A DNA stretch of 64,000 bases from an uncultured Olsenella sp. (GCA_934660915.1 CAKUIF010000003.1:62001-126000), one strand, 5' to 3'. Positions 8,523 through 17,005 are shown, numbered from the stretch's first letter. The notes: generated by a model from the letters alone, not told the origin. Translations and numbers: made by a program.

Positions 8523-8558
8523 AGAAGGCGGGCAGGGGATGTCTCCCTGCCCGCCTTT
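8521..8558. terminator. Bidirectional terminator between convergent genes
   Basis: Arms GGCGGGCAGGG (8527-8537) and CCCTGCCCGCC (8545-8555) are perfect, 11 bp, with a 7-nt loop. TTT follows on the plus strand and TTCTTT on the minus strand. It separates the kinase gene from the convergent peptidase gene. Confidence 0.85.
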
Positions 8559-8583
8559 GCGTGCGTGCTATCCGCGCTCGTGG

Positions 8584-10005
8584 CTATGCCAGGTCAAGTT
8601 CCATGAGGCGCGCGATGCTCACGATGTAGATCTTGAGCGCGCGCTTGAGGTCGGCCTCGCTCACGCCCTCGTCAGGCCCGTGCTCCATGCCGACCCACTC
8701 GGGCTCGTCGGCGTTGTTCTCGTGCGGGCCGAAGGCGCAGGCGCGGCGGAACTTGCGGGCGTAGGTGCCGCCGCCGATGCAGAAGGCCTCGGCCTTCTTG
8801 CCCGTGTACTCGCTGTAGGTGTCGAGCAGGCAGCTGATCTCGTCGCACTTGGGGTCGATGTAGAAGGGGACCTTGTCCTCGAGCTTGCGGTAGCCGCAGC
8901 CGTGGGACGCGGCGATCTGGCCCATGCGCTCTGTGATGGCCTCGCCCGTGGTCGTGGTGGGGTAGCGGGAGTCGACGGTCTGCACGAAGTGGCCGTCCAC
9001 GGTACGCACCGTGCCCGCGATACAGGTAAGGGGGCCGAACTTCTCGTCGTGGGCGGCGATGCCGGTGTGGGAGCCGCAGGTGTCCTCGGTGAGGGCGACC
9101 TCGAGCTCGACGAAGGCGCGCGACGCGTCGTCGACGAGGTCGTTGGCGAGCAGGTAGCGGGCGAGCAGGCCGATGGCGTTTACGGTGCCGGCGGGCAGCG
9201 AGGCGTGGCCTCCCTTGCCGTGGGCGCTGACGCGCGTAAGGCCGTCGTCGGCGGGCTCGACCTCGATGTGCTCGGCGGCGGGCAGCGCGGCGGCGTCGGC
9301 GTGCACGACGGCGCAGGCGAGGCCGGGGATGGCGTTGGCCACGGTGCCGCCGTCGAGCTCGACGAGCTTGCCGCCCGCGACGGCGTCGACCGTGCGGAAC
9401 TCGCCCTGATAGACGCCCTTCTCGCCGCAAATCAGCGGGAAGTCGGCGTCAGGCGAGAAGCAGAACAGCGGCTCGGGGCAGTGCTTGAGGTAGTACTTGA
9501 CGTCGCCCATGGACGTCTCCTCGGCGTTGCCGATGATGCAGCGCAGGGTGTAGGGGAGCTTCTTGCCGGAGGCCTCGACCATGCGGGCAAAGAAGTGCGC
9601 GGCGTAGAGCGAGAGGACGAAGGGGCCCTTGTCGTCGAGGACGCCGCGGCCGATGAGGTAGCCGTCCTTGCGCGTGACGTCGAGGGCGGGGAAGGTCCAG
9701 CCGAGGCCGAGCGGGACGATGTCGGTGTGGGCAATGGTGGCGATGTAGCCGTCGGACTCGCCGGCGAGGTCGGCGTAGCCGATGTAGCCGTCGAGGTCGG
9801 TGACGGAAAGGCCGAGGCGGGCGGCGATCTTTTCGGCGGCAACCAGCGCCTCGTTGGATGCCGGGCCCCAGGGCTTGCCGGGCTCCGCGTGCTCCAGGTC
9901 CTCGACCGACTCGATCTTCACAAGGGTGCGGATATCCTCGACGATATCCTCCCAGACCTCGTCGACAAAGACGTCGACGTCCTGCTTGAGCTGCTGCTCG
10001 TTCAT
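8584..10005 (-). CDS. Sapep/PepV-like M20 metallo-dipeptidase
   Basis: 473 residues, typical for the Sapep/PepV branch of the M20 family, which cleaves dipeptides with two zinc or manganese ions. Metal and catalytic residues are visible in ATIAHTDIVPLG (His, Asp), GRGVLDDKGPF (Asp), GNAEETSMGD (Glu-Glu) and FSPDADFP. The glycine-rich IGGGTYARKF and an HGPDEGVS histidine lie near the end. The lid domain is in the middle. ATG 10005 follows AAGGAGG. Likely role: intracellular peptide use in an amino-acid-fermenting anaerobe. It is monocistronic, ending at the shared terminator. Confidence 0.93.
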   Translation of the reverse strand: MNEQQLKQDVDVFVDEVWEDIVEDIRTLVKIESVEDLEHAEPGKPWGPASNEALVAAEKIAARLGLSVTDLDGYIGYADLAGESDGYIATIAHTDIVPLGLGWTFPALDVTRKDGYLIGRGVLDDKGPFVLSLYAAHFFARMVEASGKKLPYTLRCIIGNAEETSMGDVKYYLKHCPEPLFCFSPDADFPLICGEKGVYQGEFRTVDAVAGGKLVELDGGTVANAIPGLACAVVHADAAALPAAEHIEVEPADDGLTRVSAHGKGGHASLPAGTVNAIGLLARYLLANDLVDDASRAFVELEVALTEDTCGSHTGIAAHDEKFGPLTCIAGTVRTVDGHFVQTVDSRYPTTTTGEAITERMGQIAASHGCGYRKLEDKVPFYIDPKCDEISCLLDTYSEYTGKKAEAFCIGGGTYARKFRRACAFGPHENNADEPEWVGMEHGPDEGVSEADLKRALKIYIVSIARLMELDLA

Positions 10006-10177
10006 GCGTCCTCCTTGTGCAGCGCACACGGCGCTTCGGTGGGTGGTTTCCGAAATCATCTTAGCGCGTGGAGGGGAGGGCGAGGGCGCTGCTTGCAAGA
10101 CGGCACCGATTCCAAAGAAGGGCGCTGGGCGGTGCGAGCGTGCGGTTGGGGGCGTCGCGAACGTTGCGGCGGCTCGG

Positions 10178-10792
10178 CTAGTTGCGGTTGCCGCGCGTGC
10201 GGTTGTAGCCGCGGCCGTAGGCGTCGAACGCGTCGATGGCGTCTCGCTCGAGGGCGTCGAGGCTCTCATAGCCGCTCTGGGTCAGGGAGACGACGCTGAT
10301 CTCGAAGGCGTCGCCGTACTTGAGGTCGGCATAGACGTCGCCGTTGCCGTGCCCGGTGAGGTGCTGGGTTACGCGGCCGACGACGCGGACGCTCTGGCCG
10401 ACGTAGTACAGGTCGCGCGTGGTGTTGTGGATCACGTAGACGCCGGTGAAGTCGCCGTTTGCGGTGAGGCGGTCGCGTGCGGCGAGGAACTCGCGCGGGG
10501 TGGCGCCGGGAGAGACGAGGCCCCAGAGTTTGTTCTTGAGGGCGGCCTGGCGGCGTTGGAGGGTAGATCCGTAGACGACGAAGACGGCGGTGAGGGCAAG
10601 GCAGGCGATGGCGCCATACAGGCTGAGGTCGCAGAGGAACGTGCCGACCTCCGCTGCTGCGGCGCTGCCCGCCATGCCGAAGCCATCGGCGCGGCCCGTC
10701 GAGTACAGACAAAGGCAAAGAACCGCTACGGAGGCGAGGCCGCCCGCGACGCGGAAGTAATACATGTGGGTCGTGCTTAGGGAGCTGGCCAA
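10178..10792 (-). CDS. GIY-YIG nuclease-domain protein with N-terminal membrane helices
   Basis: 204 residues. Two hydrophobic segments (about 12-30 and 50-70) precede a GIY-YIG domain at about 110-200. It has GVYVIHNTTRDLYYVGQS, the arginine and histidine in VVGRVTQHL, the metal-site glutamate in LDALERDAIDAF and the terminal YNRTRGNR. Bacterial GIY-YIG proteins cut DNA; a membrane-tethered form is unusual. The start is taken as TTG 10792 (GAAGGGC eight bases upstream). ATG 10765 would still keep both helices but has no site. Confidence 0.82.
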   Translation of the reverse strand: MASSLSTTHMYYFRVAGGLASVAVLCLCLYSTGRADGFGMAGSAAAAEVGTFLCDLSLYGAIACLALTAVFVVYGSTLQRRQAALKNKLWGLVSPGATPREFLAARDRLTANGDFTGVYVIHNTTRDLYYVGQSVRVVGRVTQHLTGHGNGDVYADLKYGDAFEISVVSLTQSGYESLDALERDAIDAFDAYGRGYNRTRGNRN

Positions 10793-10812
10793 GACGAAGT
10801 GCCCTTCATACC

Positions 10813-10843
10813 AAAAAAGGTCAGGACCGAAGTCCTGACCTTT
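10813..10843 (-). terminator. Terminator of tRNA-Val
   Basis: Perfect 12-bp stem AAAGGTCAGGAC / GTCCTGACCTTT with a 4-nt loop (TTCG on the minus strand). It is followed on the minus strand by a run of six T, just downstream of the tRNA 3' end. Confidence 0.92.
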
Positions 10844-10850
10844 GAATTTA

Positions 10851-10925
10851 TGGTGGGCGTTACAAGATTTGAACTTGTGACCTCTTCCGTGTCAGGGAAG
10901 CGCTCTCCCCCTGAGCTAAACGCCC
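10851..10925 (-). tRNA. tRNA-Val (anticodon GAC)
   Basis: The minus strand folds into a complete cloverleaf of 75 nt with encoded CCA. Acceptor stem GGGCGTT/AACGCCC, D arm GCTCAGGGGGAGAGC, anticodon stem CTTCC/GGAAG with loop CTGACAC (GAC reads GTC/GTT valine codons), T arm with GTTCAAATC. A consensus promoter lies upstream and a strong terminator downstream, so it is a single-gene unit. Confidence 0.97.
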
Positions 10926-10958
10926 GAAGCTTGGGGTGCGCGTTTTCGCGCGAGGAAT

Positions 10959-10987
10959 AATATACCGAAGGTCTGGCGCGGGCGCAA
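10959..10987 (-). promoter_or_regulatory. Promoter of tRNA-Val
   Basis: On the minus strand TTGCGC (10987-10982), a 17-bp spacer and TATATT (10964-10959) lie about 34 bp upstream of the tRNA 5' end. This is a near-consensus sigma-70 type promoter. Confidence 0.85.
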
Positions 10988-11100
10988 CCCTTTTTTTGAA
11001 AAACTTTTTCCCGTGCGAAAATTAGCGGTTTTGGGCTGCCCACTGTGAGAAGATTGGTCTGCGCTCCAAACACACTTCAACCGCACGAGGGGGCAATCCC

Positions 11101-11730
11101 GTGTATACCGTATTTCTTGCCGGGGGCATCGCCTCGGGCAAATCTTCCGTAGCCCGCGCGCTCGAGCGCCGCGGGGCGTGGCGCATCGACCTCGACCAGG
11201 TTTCCCGTGCTGTGCTCGAGCCCGGCTCCGAATGCGTTGCCGAGGTCGTCGAGGAGTTCGGCGAAGACCTCGTCGACGCACAGACGGGCGCGCTCGACCG
11301 CGGCGCCCTCGCGCGCCGTGCCTTTGCCGATGCCGATTCCACCGCCCGCCTGGAGGCTATCGAGCTCCCCTATATCCGGCGCATGCTCGTACGCATGCTG
11401 GAAGGGGAGGGCTGCTGCCTGACCAAGCCGCGCGTCTGCGTGGTCGAGGTTCCGCTGCTCGACAGGATCGAGTCGATGCTCAACCTTGCCGACGAGGTGC
11501 TCGTCGTCGATTGCCCGCTTGAGGTGCGGCGAGTTCGTGCGCACGGGCGTGGCATGGACGTTGCCGACTTCGACCGGCGCGCAGCGCTTCAGCCGAGCGA
11601 TGAGTACCTGCGTGAGCACGCGACGGCGCTGCTTGACAACTCGGGCGGGCCGTCGGAGCTGGCCGAGCAGGTCGATGCCTGGTGGTCGGCGCACGAGGCG
11701 GCTGGCTGGAGGGGTGCCTGCAATGGCTAG
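11101..11730 (+). CDS. coaE: Dephospho-CoA kinase CoaE
   Basis: ATP-dependent phosphorylation of dephospho-CoA at the ribose 3'-OH, the last step of CoA synthesis. The P-loop GGIASGKSS is at residues 8-16, then IDLDQVSR (substrate aspartate), the lid region around residues 120-150 and VVDCPLEVRRVRAHGRG. 209 residues, usual length. GTG 11101 is the start, with GAGGGGG just upstream. Its last eight bases overlap the start of the lytic transglycosylase gene, so the two are coupled. Confidence 0.92.
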   Translation: MYTVFLAGGIASGKSSVARALERRGAWRIDLDQVSRAVLEPGSECVAEVVEEFGEDLVDAQTGALDRGALARRAFADADSTARLEAIELPYIRRMLVRMLEGEGCCLTKPRVCVVEVPLLDRIESMLNLADEVLVVDCPLEVRRVRAHGRGMDVADFDRRAALQPSDEYLREHATALLDNSGGPSELAEQVDAWWSAHEAAGWRGACNG

Positions 11731-12313
11731 GGCCAAGAACGAGACCCGCTTTTTCCGCTGGTTCCGAGCGCTCCCGCTGTTTGTGCTCACGGTTGCCTTC
11801 ATCGCGTGCGCGACGCTCTCGGCCACTCCGACAACCTTTGTGGCGCAGACCTTCTATCCGGTTAGGTATCCGGACGCGATCAATGAGTCGGCTGCCAGGC
11901 ATGGCGTCGACCCGATGCTCGTGGCGGCGGTGGCCAAGTGCGAGTCGGGTTGGAACGCCGACGCCCAGTCGGGGGCCGGCGCCGTCGGCGTCATGCAGGT
12001 TATGCCGTCCACGGCCGAGGAGCTGGCCGAGCTCGGGGTGGTCGACGGCTCGGCCTTCGACCCCGCGGCGCTCGACGACCCCGCGACCAACATCGAGTAC
12101 GGCTGCGCATACCTAGGTGTGCTTCAAAGGGAGCTCTCCGATGACGATGAGGTCATCTGCGCCTATAACGCGGGTCTCGCGGCGGTGCAGGGTTGGCTCG
12201 AATCCGGCGGGTCGGTTGCCGACAATGTTCCGTTCTCCGAGACGAAGTACTACTTGGAGCGCGTAAAACAGGCGTATGAGGGTTACAAACGGTCGTATCC
12301 CGACGGGTTTTAG
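11723..12313 (+). CDS. Soluble lytic-transglycosylase-like muramidase
   Basis: 196 residues. One N-terminal hydrophobic segment (about 14-36, LFVLTVAFIACATLSAT) acts as signal or anchor. The SLT domain follows, with catalytic glutamate in AKCESGWNADAQS, the GAGAVGVMQVMPSTA block, NIEYGCAYL and the AYNAG motif. It cleaves the MurNAc-GlcNAc bond to form 1,6-anhydro ends, acting outside the membrane. ATG 11723 lies inside coaE, as usual for a coupled pair. Such short SLT proteins often act in cell-wall remodelling. Confidence 0.9.
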   Translation: MARAKNETRFFRWFRALPLFVLTVAFIACATLSATPTTFVAQTFYPVRYPDAINESAARHGVDPMLVAAVAKCESGWNADAQSGAGAVGVMQVMPSTAEELAELGVVDGSAFDPAALDDPATNIEYGCAYLGVLQRELSDDDEVICAYNAGLAAVQGWLESGGSVADNVPFSETKYYLERVKQAYEGYKRSYPDGF

Positions 12314-12356
12314 CCTCCCTGCCCTGCGATCGGGGCCTGTGGCGGGGCGTTATTCG

Positions 12357-12480
12357 CTTAGTGGGTGAACAAAACGGGACTCGTTAGGGTATCGGCAAAT
12401 TGCTCAACTCATCTACCTGCGATTTTGCAAAGCGGGGTTCGTCGGATACTCGACGAACCCCGTTTTGTTCACCCACTAAG
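12357..12480. repeat. Inverted-repeat element with alternative hairpins
   Basis: Arms 12357-12384 and 12453-12480 match in 26 of 28 positions (CTTAGTGGGTGAACAAAACG at the ends). The right arm can also form a perfect 12-bp hairpin, 12433-12444 with 12451-12462 (CGGGGTTCGTCG), followed by TTTTG. The long and short stems therefore compete for the same bases. The short one resembles a terminator for the transglycosylase gene. Confidence 0.85.
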
Positions 12481-12530
12481 GGATGTTTGTGCACGCGAGA
12501 GCTGCGGAAAACGCCAGACGTGGCAGATTC

Positions 12531-12809
12531 TTAGCGCGCGGCCCTGTGCGTGAGGTGCCAACCGCCGCAGAACTCGCACTCGTAGCAGCTAAGGTCGCGC
12601 GAGCCGTGCCGCCTGCAGGCGTGGATCGCGTCCTCGGCCTCCGCTCGCGTGGCGTAGCGCTTCTTTCGGTCGCAGGCTCGGTAGCGGGCGTGCTCTTCCC
12701 TTCGGGCGTCCTCGCGCGCAAAGGCCGCCGCGGCGCCGGTGTCCTGTGCTAGGCCCGCCTCAAACGAGGCGCGCTGCTTGGCCTTTGCCGATTGCTTCCT
12801 GCTGCCCAC
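12531..12809 (-). CDS. Small cysteine-rich zinc-ribbon-like protein
   Basis: 92 residues, basic. The first half is Ala/Arg/Lys-rich and helical. The second half has KKRYATRAEAEDAIHAC and ends CYECEFCGGWHLTHR, two CxxC-type pairs plus histidines that would hold one zinc. Small proteins ending CxxCGGWHLT are common in actinobacteria and their phages, and their role is not known to me. GTG 12809 follows GGAG at about seven bases. No partner gene is adjacent. Confidence 0.75.
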   Translation of the reverse strand: MGSRKQSAKAKQRASFEAGLAQDTGAAAAFAREDARREEHARYRACDRKKRYATRAEAEDAIHACRRHGSRDLSCYECEFCGGWHLTHRAAR

Positions 12810-12870
12810 CCAAAACTCCGATCTGTGCCTGTTTTTGCCGTGAGCTAACTATAACCGTCGCTGGATAACG

Positions 12871-12902
12871 AAAAAGCGCCCGCCGGGTAACCGACGGGCG
12901 CC
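12871..12902 (-). terminator. Terminator of pflA-pflB operon
   Basis: Hairpin GCGCCCGCCGG / CCGACGGGCGC (one mismatch), loop about 4 nt, followed on the minus strand by TTTTT. It lies 30 bp after the pflB stop. Confidence 0.88.
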
Positions 12903-12932
12903 TAGTCATGCCGTTATGCTTGCGAGCAAATA

Positions 12933-15203
12933 CTACATGCGCTCGTGGCAGGTACGGGAGATGACGTCGAGCTGCTGCTCACGGGTGAGGTCGATGAACT
13001 TCACGGCGTAGCCGGAGACGCGGATGGTGAAGTTGGCGTACTCGGGCTTCTCGGGGTGCTCCATGGCGTCCTTGAGCTTCTCGACGCCGAAGACATTGAC
13101 GTTCAGGTGGTGAGCGCCGTTGGCGAAGTAGCCGTCGAGGACGTTGACGAGGTTCTGCGTGCGCTGCTCGTCGTCGTTGCCCAGGGCAGACGGGTTGATG
13201 GTCTGCGTGTTGGAGATGCCGTCGAGGGCGTACTCGTAGGGGAGCTTGGCGACGGAGTTCAGCGAGGCAAGCAGGCCGTTCTGCTCGGCGCCGTAGGCGG
13301 GGTTAGCGCCCGGGGCAAACGGGGTGAACGCCTTGCGGCCGTCGGGGGTGCCGCCGGTGGCCTTGCCGTAGACGACGTTCGAGGTGATGGTGAGAATCGA
13401 GGTCGTCGGCTCGGAGTTGCGGTAGGTGTGGTGCTTGGCGATCTTGGCCATGAAGGTCTTGAGCAGCCACACGGCGACGTCGTCGGCGCGGTCGTCGTCG
13501 TTGCCGTACTTGGGGAAGTCGCCCTCGACCTCGTAGTCGACGACAACGCCCTGCTCGTCGCGGACGGTCTTGACCTTGGCGTACTTGATGGCGCACAGGG
13601 AGTCGACGACGTGAGAGAAGCCGGCGATGCCGGTCGCGAAGGTGCGGCGCACGTTGGTGTCGATGAGGGCCATCTCGGCGGCCTCGTAGTAGTACTTGTC
13701 GTGCATGTACTGGATGAGGTTCAGGATGTTGACGTAGAGGTCAGCCAGCCAGTCCATCATGAGGTCGAACTTGTGCATGACCTCGTTGTAGTCGAGGTAC
13801 TCGCTCGTGATGGGGGCGTACTCGGGGCCGACCTGCATGTGGTTGCCCTGCTTGTCCATGAACTTCTCGTCCTTGCCGCCGTTGATGGCGTAGTTCAGGC
13901 ACTTGGCGAGGTTGGCGCGGGCACCGAAGAACTGCATCTCCTTGCCGGTCTCGGTAGCGGAGACGCAGCAGCAGATGGAGTAGTCGTCGCCCCAGACCGG
14001 ACGCATGACGTCGTCGTTCTCATACTGGATCGAGGACGTGGTGACGGAGATCTTGGCGGCGTACTTGCGGAAGTTCTCCTGCAGGCGCTTGCTGTAGAGA
14101 ACGGTGAGGTTCGGCTCGGGAGCGGGACCCATGTTCTCGAGGGTGTGCAGGAAGCGGTAGTCGTTCTTGGTCACGAGGCTGCGGCCGTCCTGGCCGAGGC
14201 CGGCGACCTCAAGGGTGGCCCAAACCGGGTCGCCGGAGAACAGCGCCTGGTAAGAAGGAATACGGGCGAACTTGACCATGCGGAGCTTGAGGACGAGGTG
14301 GTCGATGAGCTCCTGGGCCTCGGACTCGGTGATCTTACCGGCCTCGAGGTCACGCTGGATGTAGATGTCCAGGAAGGTGGAGACGCGGCCCACGGACATG
14401 GCGGCGCCGTTCTGGGTCTTGATGGCGGCGAGGTAGCCGAAGTAGAGCCACTGGACGGCCTCGTGGGCGTTGGTGGCCGGCTTGGAGATGTCGTAGCCGT
14501 AGATCTCGGCCATCTTCTTCATGCCCTGGAGGGCACGGATCTGGTCGGAAATCTCCTCGCGCTGACGGATGACGTCGTCGGTCATGGTGCCGTCGCCGCA
14601 GTTGGCCTGGTCGGCCTTCTTGCCGGCGATGAGGCGGTCGACGCCGTAGAGGGCGACGCGACGGTAGTCGCCGACGATGCGGCCGCGGCCGTAGGTGTCG
14701 GGCAGGCCGGTGATGACGTGAGAGTGGCGGGCAGCGCGCATCTCGGGGGTGTAAGCATCAAAGACAGCCTGGTTGTGGGTCTTGTGATACTCGTTGAAGA
14801 TCTGGTTGAACTTGTCGTTCACGTGGAAGCCGTAGTTCTCGGCCGCCTGCTGGGCCATCTTGATGCCGCCGTAGGGCATGAAGGCGCGCTTCAAGGGCTT
14901 GTCGGTCTGCAAGCCGACGATCTTCTCGAGGTCCTTGGTGTTCTCGCCGATGTAGCCCGGGCCGTAGGCGGTCAGGCCGGAGACGACCTCGGTCTCGCAC
15001 TCGAGGACGCCGTCGTGGGCGCGCTCCTCGGCCTGGAGCTCCTGGACCTTGCCCCAAAGCTCGTTGGTGGCGTTGGTCGGGCCGGCGAGGAACGAGTCGT
15101 CGCCGTCGTAGGGGGTGTAGTTGCGCTGGATGAAGTCGCGGACGTTGATGTCGTCCACCCAGTGGCCACCCTTAAAGCCGTTCCACTCTTCGCAAAGCTG
15201 CAT
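12933..15203 (-). CDS. pflB: Pyruvate formate-lyase (formate C-acetyltransferase) PflB
   Basis: Converts pyruvate and CoA to acetyl-CoA and formate anaerobically. 756 residues, full length. The adjacent active-site cysteines are in YSICCCVSATETG and the glycyl radical site is RVSGYAVKF near the C-terminus. The N-terminal INVRDFIQRNYTPYDGDDSF is classical. ATG 15203 is preferred because AAGGAGG stands seven bases upstream; ATG 15209 would leave only one base of spacing. The activase gene pflA lies 93 bp upstream on the same strand, and both probably run from the FNR-type promoter at 16087. Confidence 0.97.
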   Translation of the reverse strand: MQLCEEWNGFKGGHWVDDINVRDFIQRNYTPYDGDDSFLAGPTNATNELWGKVQELQAEERAHDGVLECETEVVSGLTAYGPGYIGENTKDLEKIVGLQTDKPLKRAFMPYGGIKMAQQAAENYGFHVNDKFNQIFNEYHKTHNQAVFDAYTPEMRAARHSHVITGLPDTYGRGRIVGDYRRVALYGVDRLIAGKKADQANCGDGTMTDDVIRQREEISDQIRALQGMKKMAEIYGYDISKPATNAHEAVQWLYFGYLAAIKTQNGAAMSVGRVSTFLDIYIQRDLEAGKITESEAQELIDHLVLKLRMVKFARIPSYQALFSGDPVWATLEVAGLGQDGRSLVTKNDYRFLHTLENMGPAPEPNLTVLYSKRLQENFRKYAAKISVTTSSIQYENDDVMRPVWGDDYSICCCVSATETGKEMQFFGARANLAKCLNYAINGGKDEKFMDKQGNHMQVGPEYAPITSEYLDYNEVMHKFDLMMDWLADLYVNILNLIQYMHDKYYYEAAEMALIDTNVRRTFATGIAGFSHVVDSLCAIKYAKVKTVRDEQGVVVDYEVEGDFPKYGNDDDRADDVAVWLLKTFMAKIAKHHTYRNSEPTTSILTITSNVVYGKATGGTPDGRKAFTPFAPGANPAYGAEQNGLLASLNSVAKLPYEYALDGISNTQTINPSALGNDDEQRTQNLVNVLDGYFANGAHHLNVNVFGVEKLKDAMEHPEKPEYANFTIRVSGYAVKFIDLTREQQLDVISRTCHERM

Positions 15204-15296
15204 TGCCATGCCTCCTTGTTCTCGGCGCGGCGTCCCTGAGCCGGGGACATCGCGCATTAATAACCTTGCTTTGAATCGGTGTTGCCTTTGGTGAAG

Positions 15297-16034
15297 CTAT
15301 ATCTCCAGCTCGCCGCGCAGAATCTGCTGTGCCCGCGCGGTGCGCTCTGGGGTCGGGGGTTCAACGCCTTCGAGTCGGTAGGGGAGACCGAGCTCTTCCC
15401 ACTTGAAGACGCCGAGGGTGTGGTACGGGAGCACCTCGACGCGCTTGACGGCACCTCCGAGCTCGGCGATGAACTCGCGCGTGCGGCGCAGGTACTCGTC
15501 GACGTCGGTGATGCCCGGCACGAGGACGTGGCGAATCCACAGGGGCTGCTCGCGCTGCGCGAGGTAACGCAGGCAGTCGAGGATGTTCGCGTTGTCGCGA
15601 CCGGTGAGCTCGCGGTGCTGCTCGGGGTCGATGTGCTTGATGTCGGCCATCACGAGGTCGCAGACGTCCATGAGCTGCTCGAACTTGCTAAACCACGGTT
15701 CCTCGCGCGTGAAGGGCGCAAGCGAGGTGTCCAGGCAGGTGTTGATGCCGCGGGCGTGCGCCTTCGTGAAGAGCTCGAGCACGAAGTCGAGCTGTCCCAA
15801 GGCCTCGCCGCCCGAGACGGTGATGCCGCCCTCCGGGCCCCAGTAGCTGCGATAACGCTCGGCCTGGTCGAGCAGCTCGTCGGCGCTCTTGAGCTCCGCG
15901 CCGTCGCCCGCCCAGGTGTCCGGGTTGTGGCAGTAGGCGCAGCGCATCGGGCAGCCCTTGAGGAAGATGAGGAAGCGAACGCCGGGGCCGTCGGCCGAAC
16001 CGAACGACTCGATCGAGTGAACACGTCCCTGCAT
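15297..16034 (-). CDS. pflA: Pyruvate formate-lyase activating enzyme PflA
   Basis: Radical-SAM enzyme that abstracts a hydrogen from the PflB glycine. 245 residues. The cluster motif CPMRCAYC (CxxxCxxC) is at about 29-36, within IFLKGCPMRCAYCHNPDTW. The SAM-binding glycine-rich turn reads TVSGGEALGQ, where Pro is the usual residue after Glu. Order pflA then pflB is reversed relative to Escherichia coli. Start ATG 16034 follows GAGGCGCGC. The leader between the promoter and this start is short (about 45 nt). Confidence 0.95.
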   Translation of the reverse strand: MQGRVHSIESFGSADGPGVRFLIFLKGCPMRCAYCHNPDTWAGDGAELKSADELLDQAERYRSYWGPEGGITVSGGEALGQLDFVLELFTKAHARGINTCLDTSLAPFTREEPWFSKFEQLMDVCDLVMADIKHIDPEQHRELTGRDNANILDCLRYLAQREQPLWIRHVLVPGITDVDEYLRRTREFIAELGGAVKRVEVLPYHTLGVFKWEELGLPYRLEGVEPPTPERTARAQQILRGELEI

Positions 16035-16086
16035 GCGCGCCTCCTCAGCTTAGATGCCTTGCCTTGCCCCGTTTGGGCCGAAAGCA

Positions 16087-16129
16087 AATCTAGTGGGCGT
16101 GCGTGAAGCGTTCCTTGATTGAAATCAAG
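16087..16129 (-). promoter_or_regulatory. FNR-type class II promoter of pflA-pflB
   Basis: Perfect palindrome CTTGATTGAAATCAAG (16114-16129) matches the FNR consensus TTGAT-N4-ATCAA. Its centre is 29 bp from the end of a TAGATT -10 box (16092-16087, minus strand). That puts it at about -41.5 from the predicted start near 16080, the position used by FNR as a class II activator. The next gene encodes an Fnr-like regulator whose recognition helix has the E-xx-SR signature. Confidence 0.85.
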
Positions 16130-16267
16130 TAAAAGATATTTACATAAGCGGATGGGGCGAACGGCATGATTCTGACGGTGAACGGTTAGCTTGCGGGTGG
16201 AAAGAAGGGCCTCGGGACACCTGCCGCTCAACCGACTGCCGACCGCCGCTGAAAGCATCCGCGCAGG

Positions 16268-17005
16268 TCAGGCCCGACCGTGCTGCGCGACCCCGCGCAG
16301 GCCCGCGTGGTCCACGACGAGGATTCGGCCGCGGCCGGGGCGCTCGATCAAGCCCTCGCGGGCGAACCGCGCCACGTTGCGGCTCACCGTCTCGGGGCGC
16401 AGGCCGACGCTCGCGGCGATGTCCTCGAGCTTGAGGTGGATCTCGGGCCCGGCGCAGCGCTGGTCGCGGACGAGCAGGTATTGGGCGAGCCGCTGCCTGG
16501 GGTCGCGGATGGAGAGCATCATGATGCGCTCCTCGGCGTCGTCGAGCTCGGTCGTCACCATGCGGATGAGCCCGAGCGCGACGTCGGGGTGGTTCGAGAG
16601 CAGCGCCTCGAAGTCGGGGCGGTGGATGCGGCACAGGCGCACCGGCGTGAGACACTCGACCGAGTAGCGGTAGACGTGGTCGGCGGTGAACATGCCATGC
16701 CACAGCGCCTGCCCGTCGTGGAGGACGTCGAGGACGTATTCCTCGCCGTCGGGGCTCACGCGGAACGTCTTTATGCGGCCGGAGCGGACGACGATGATGG
16801 ACTCGATCGAGTCGCCCTCGTGGACGACGATGTCGCCCTCGGCGTGCGCCGTGTGGCGCGAGCAGGCCAAAAGCTCGCGCTTTGCGTCGACGGGCAGGTC
16901 GGCAAAGAGGCGGATGTGGTCCATGCAGGAACTGCCCGCGCGCGAAAACGCGCAGTCGTGCCCGGCGCCCGCACATACGCGGTTATCCTGCGGCTTTGTG
17001 GTCAT
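16268..17005 (-). CDS. Fnr-like Crp-family transcriptional regulator
   Basis: 245 residues. The cyclic-nucleotide-binding-like β-barrel is at about 30-145, then dimer helix and HTH at about 190-215. The recognition helix LRPETVSRNVARF keeps Glu205, Ser208 and Arg209, the residues by which E. coli FNR reads TTGAT. Cysteines at 11, 18 and 27 plus Cys118 or Cys125 could ligate an oxygen-sensing [4Fe-4S] cluster, although the spacing differs from FNR (20/23/29/122). It lies 139 bp upstream of the perfect FNR box that precedes pflA. Start ATG 17005 follows GAGGGGCGAG. Confidence 0.9.
   Translation of the reverse strand: MTTKPQDNRVCAGAGHDCAFSRAGSSCMDHIRLFADLPVDAKRELLACSRHTAHAEGDIVVHEGDSIESIIVVRSGRIKTFRVSPDGEEYVLDVLHDGQALWHGMFTADHVYRYSVECLTPVRLCRIHRPDFEALLSNHPDVALGLIRMVTTELDDAEERIMMLSIRDPRQRLAQYLLVRDQRCAGPEIHLKLEDIAASVGLRPETVSRNVARFAREGLIERPGRGRILVVDHAGLRGVAQHGRA

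Noticed and set aside
8368..10299. 643-codon plus-strand open frame
   Set aside because: Lies opposite the Sapep-like peptidase and crosses the 8521 terminator; no start site.
12945..15239. Long plus-strand open frame opposite pflB (764 codons)
   Set aside because: Shadow of pflB: high-GC codon bias leaves the complementary frame open. It has no ribosome-binding site and its composition (Val/Gly/Leu/Asp) is typical of antisense frames.
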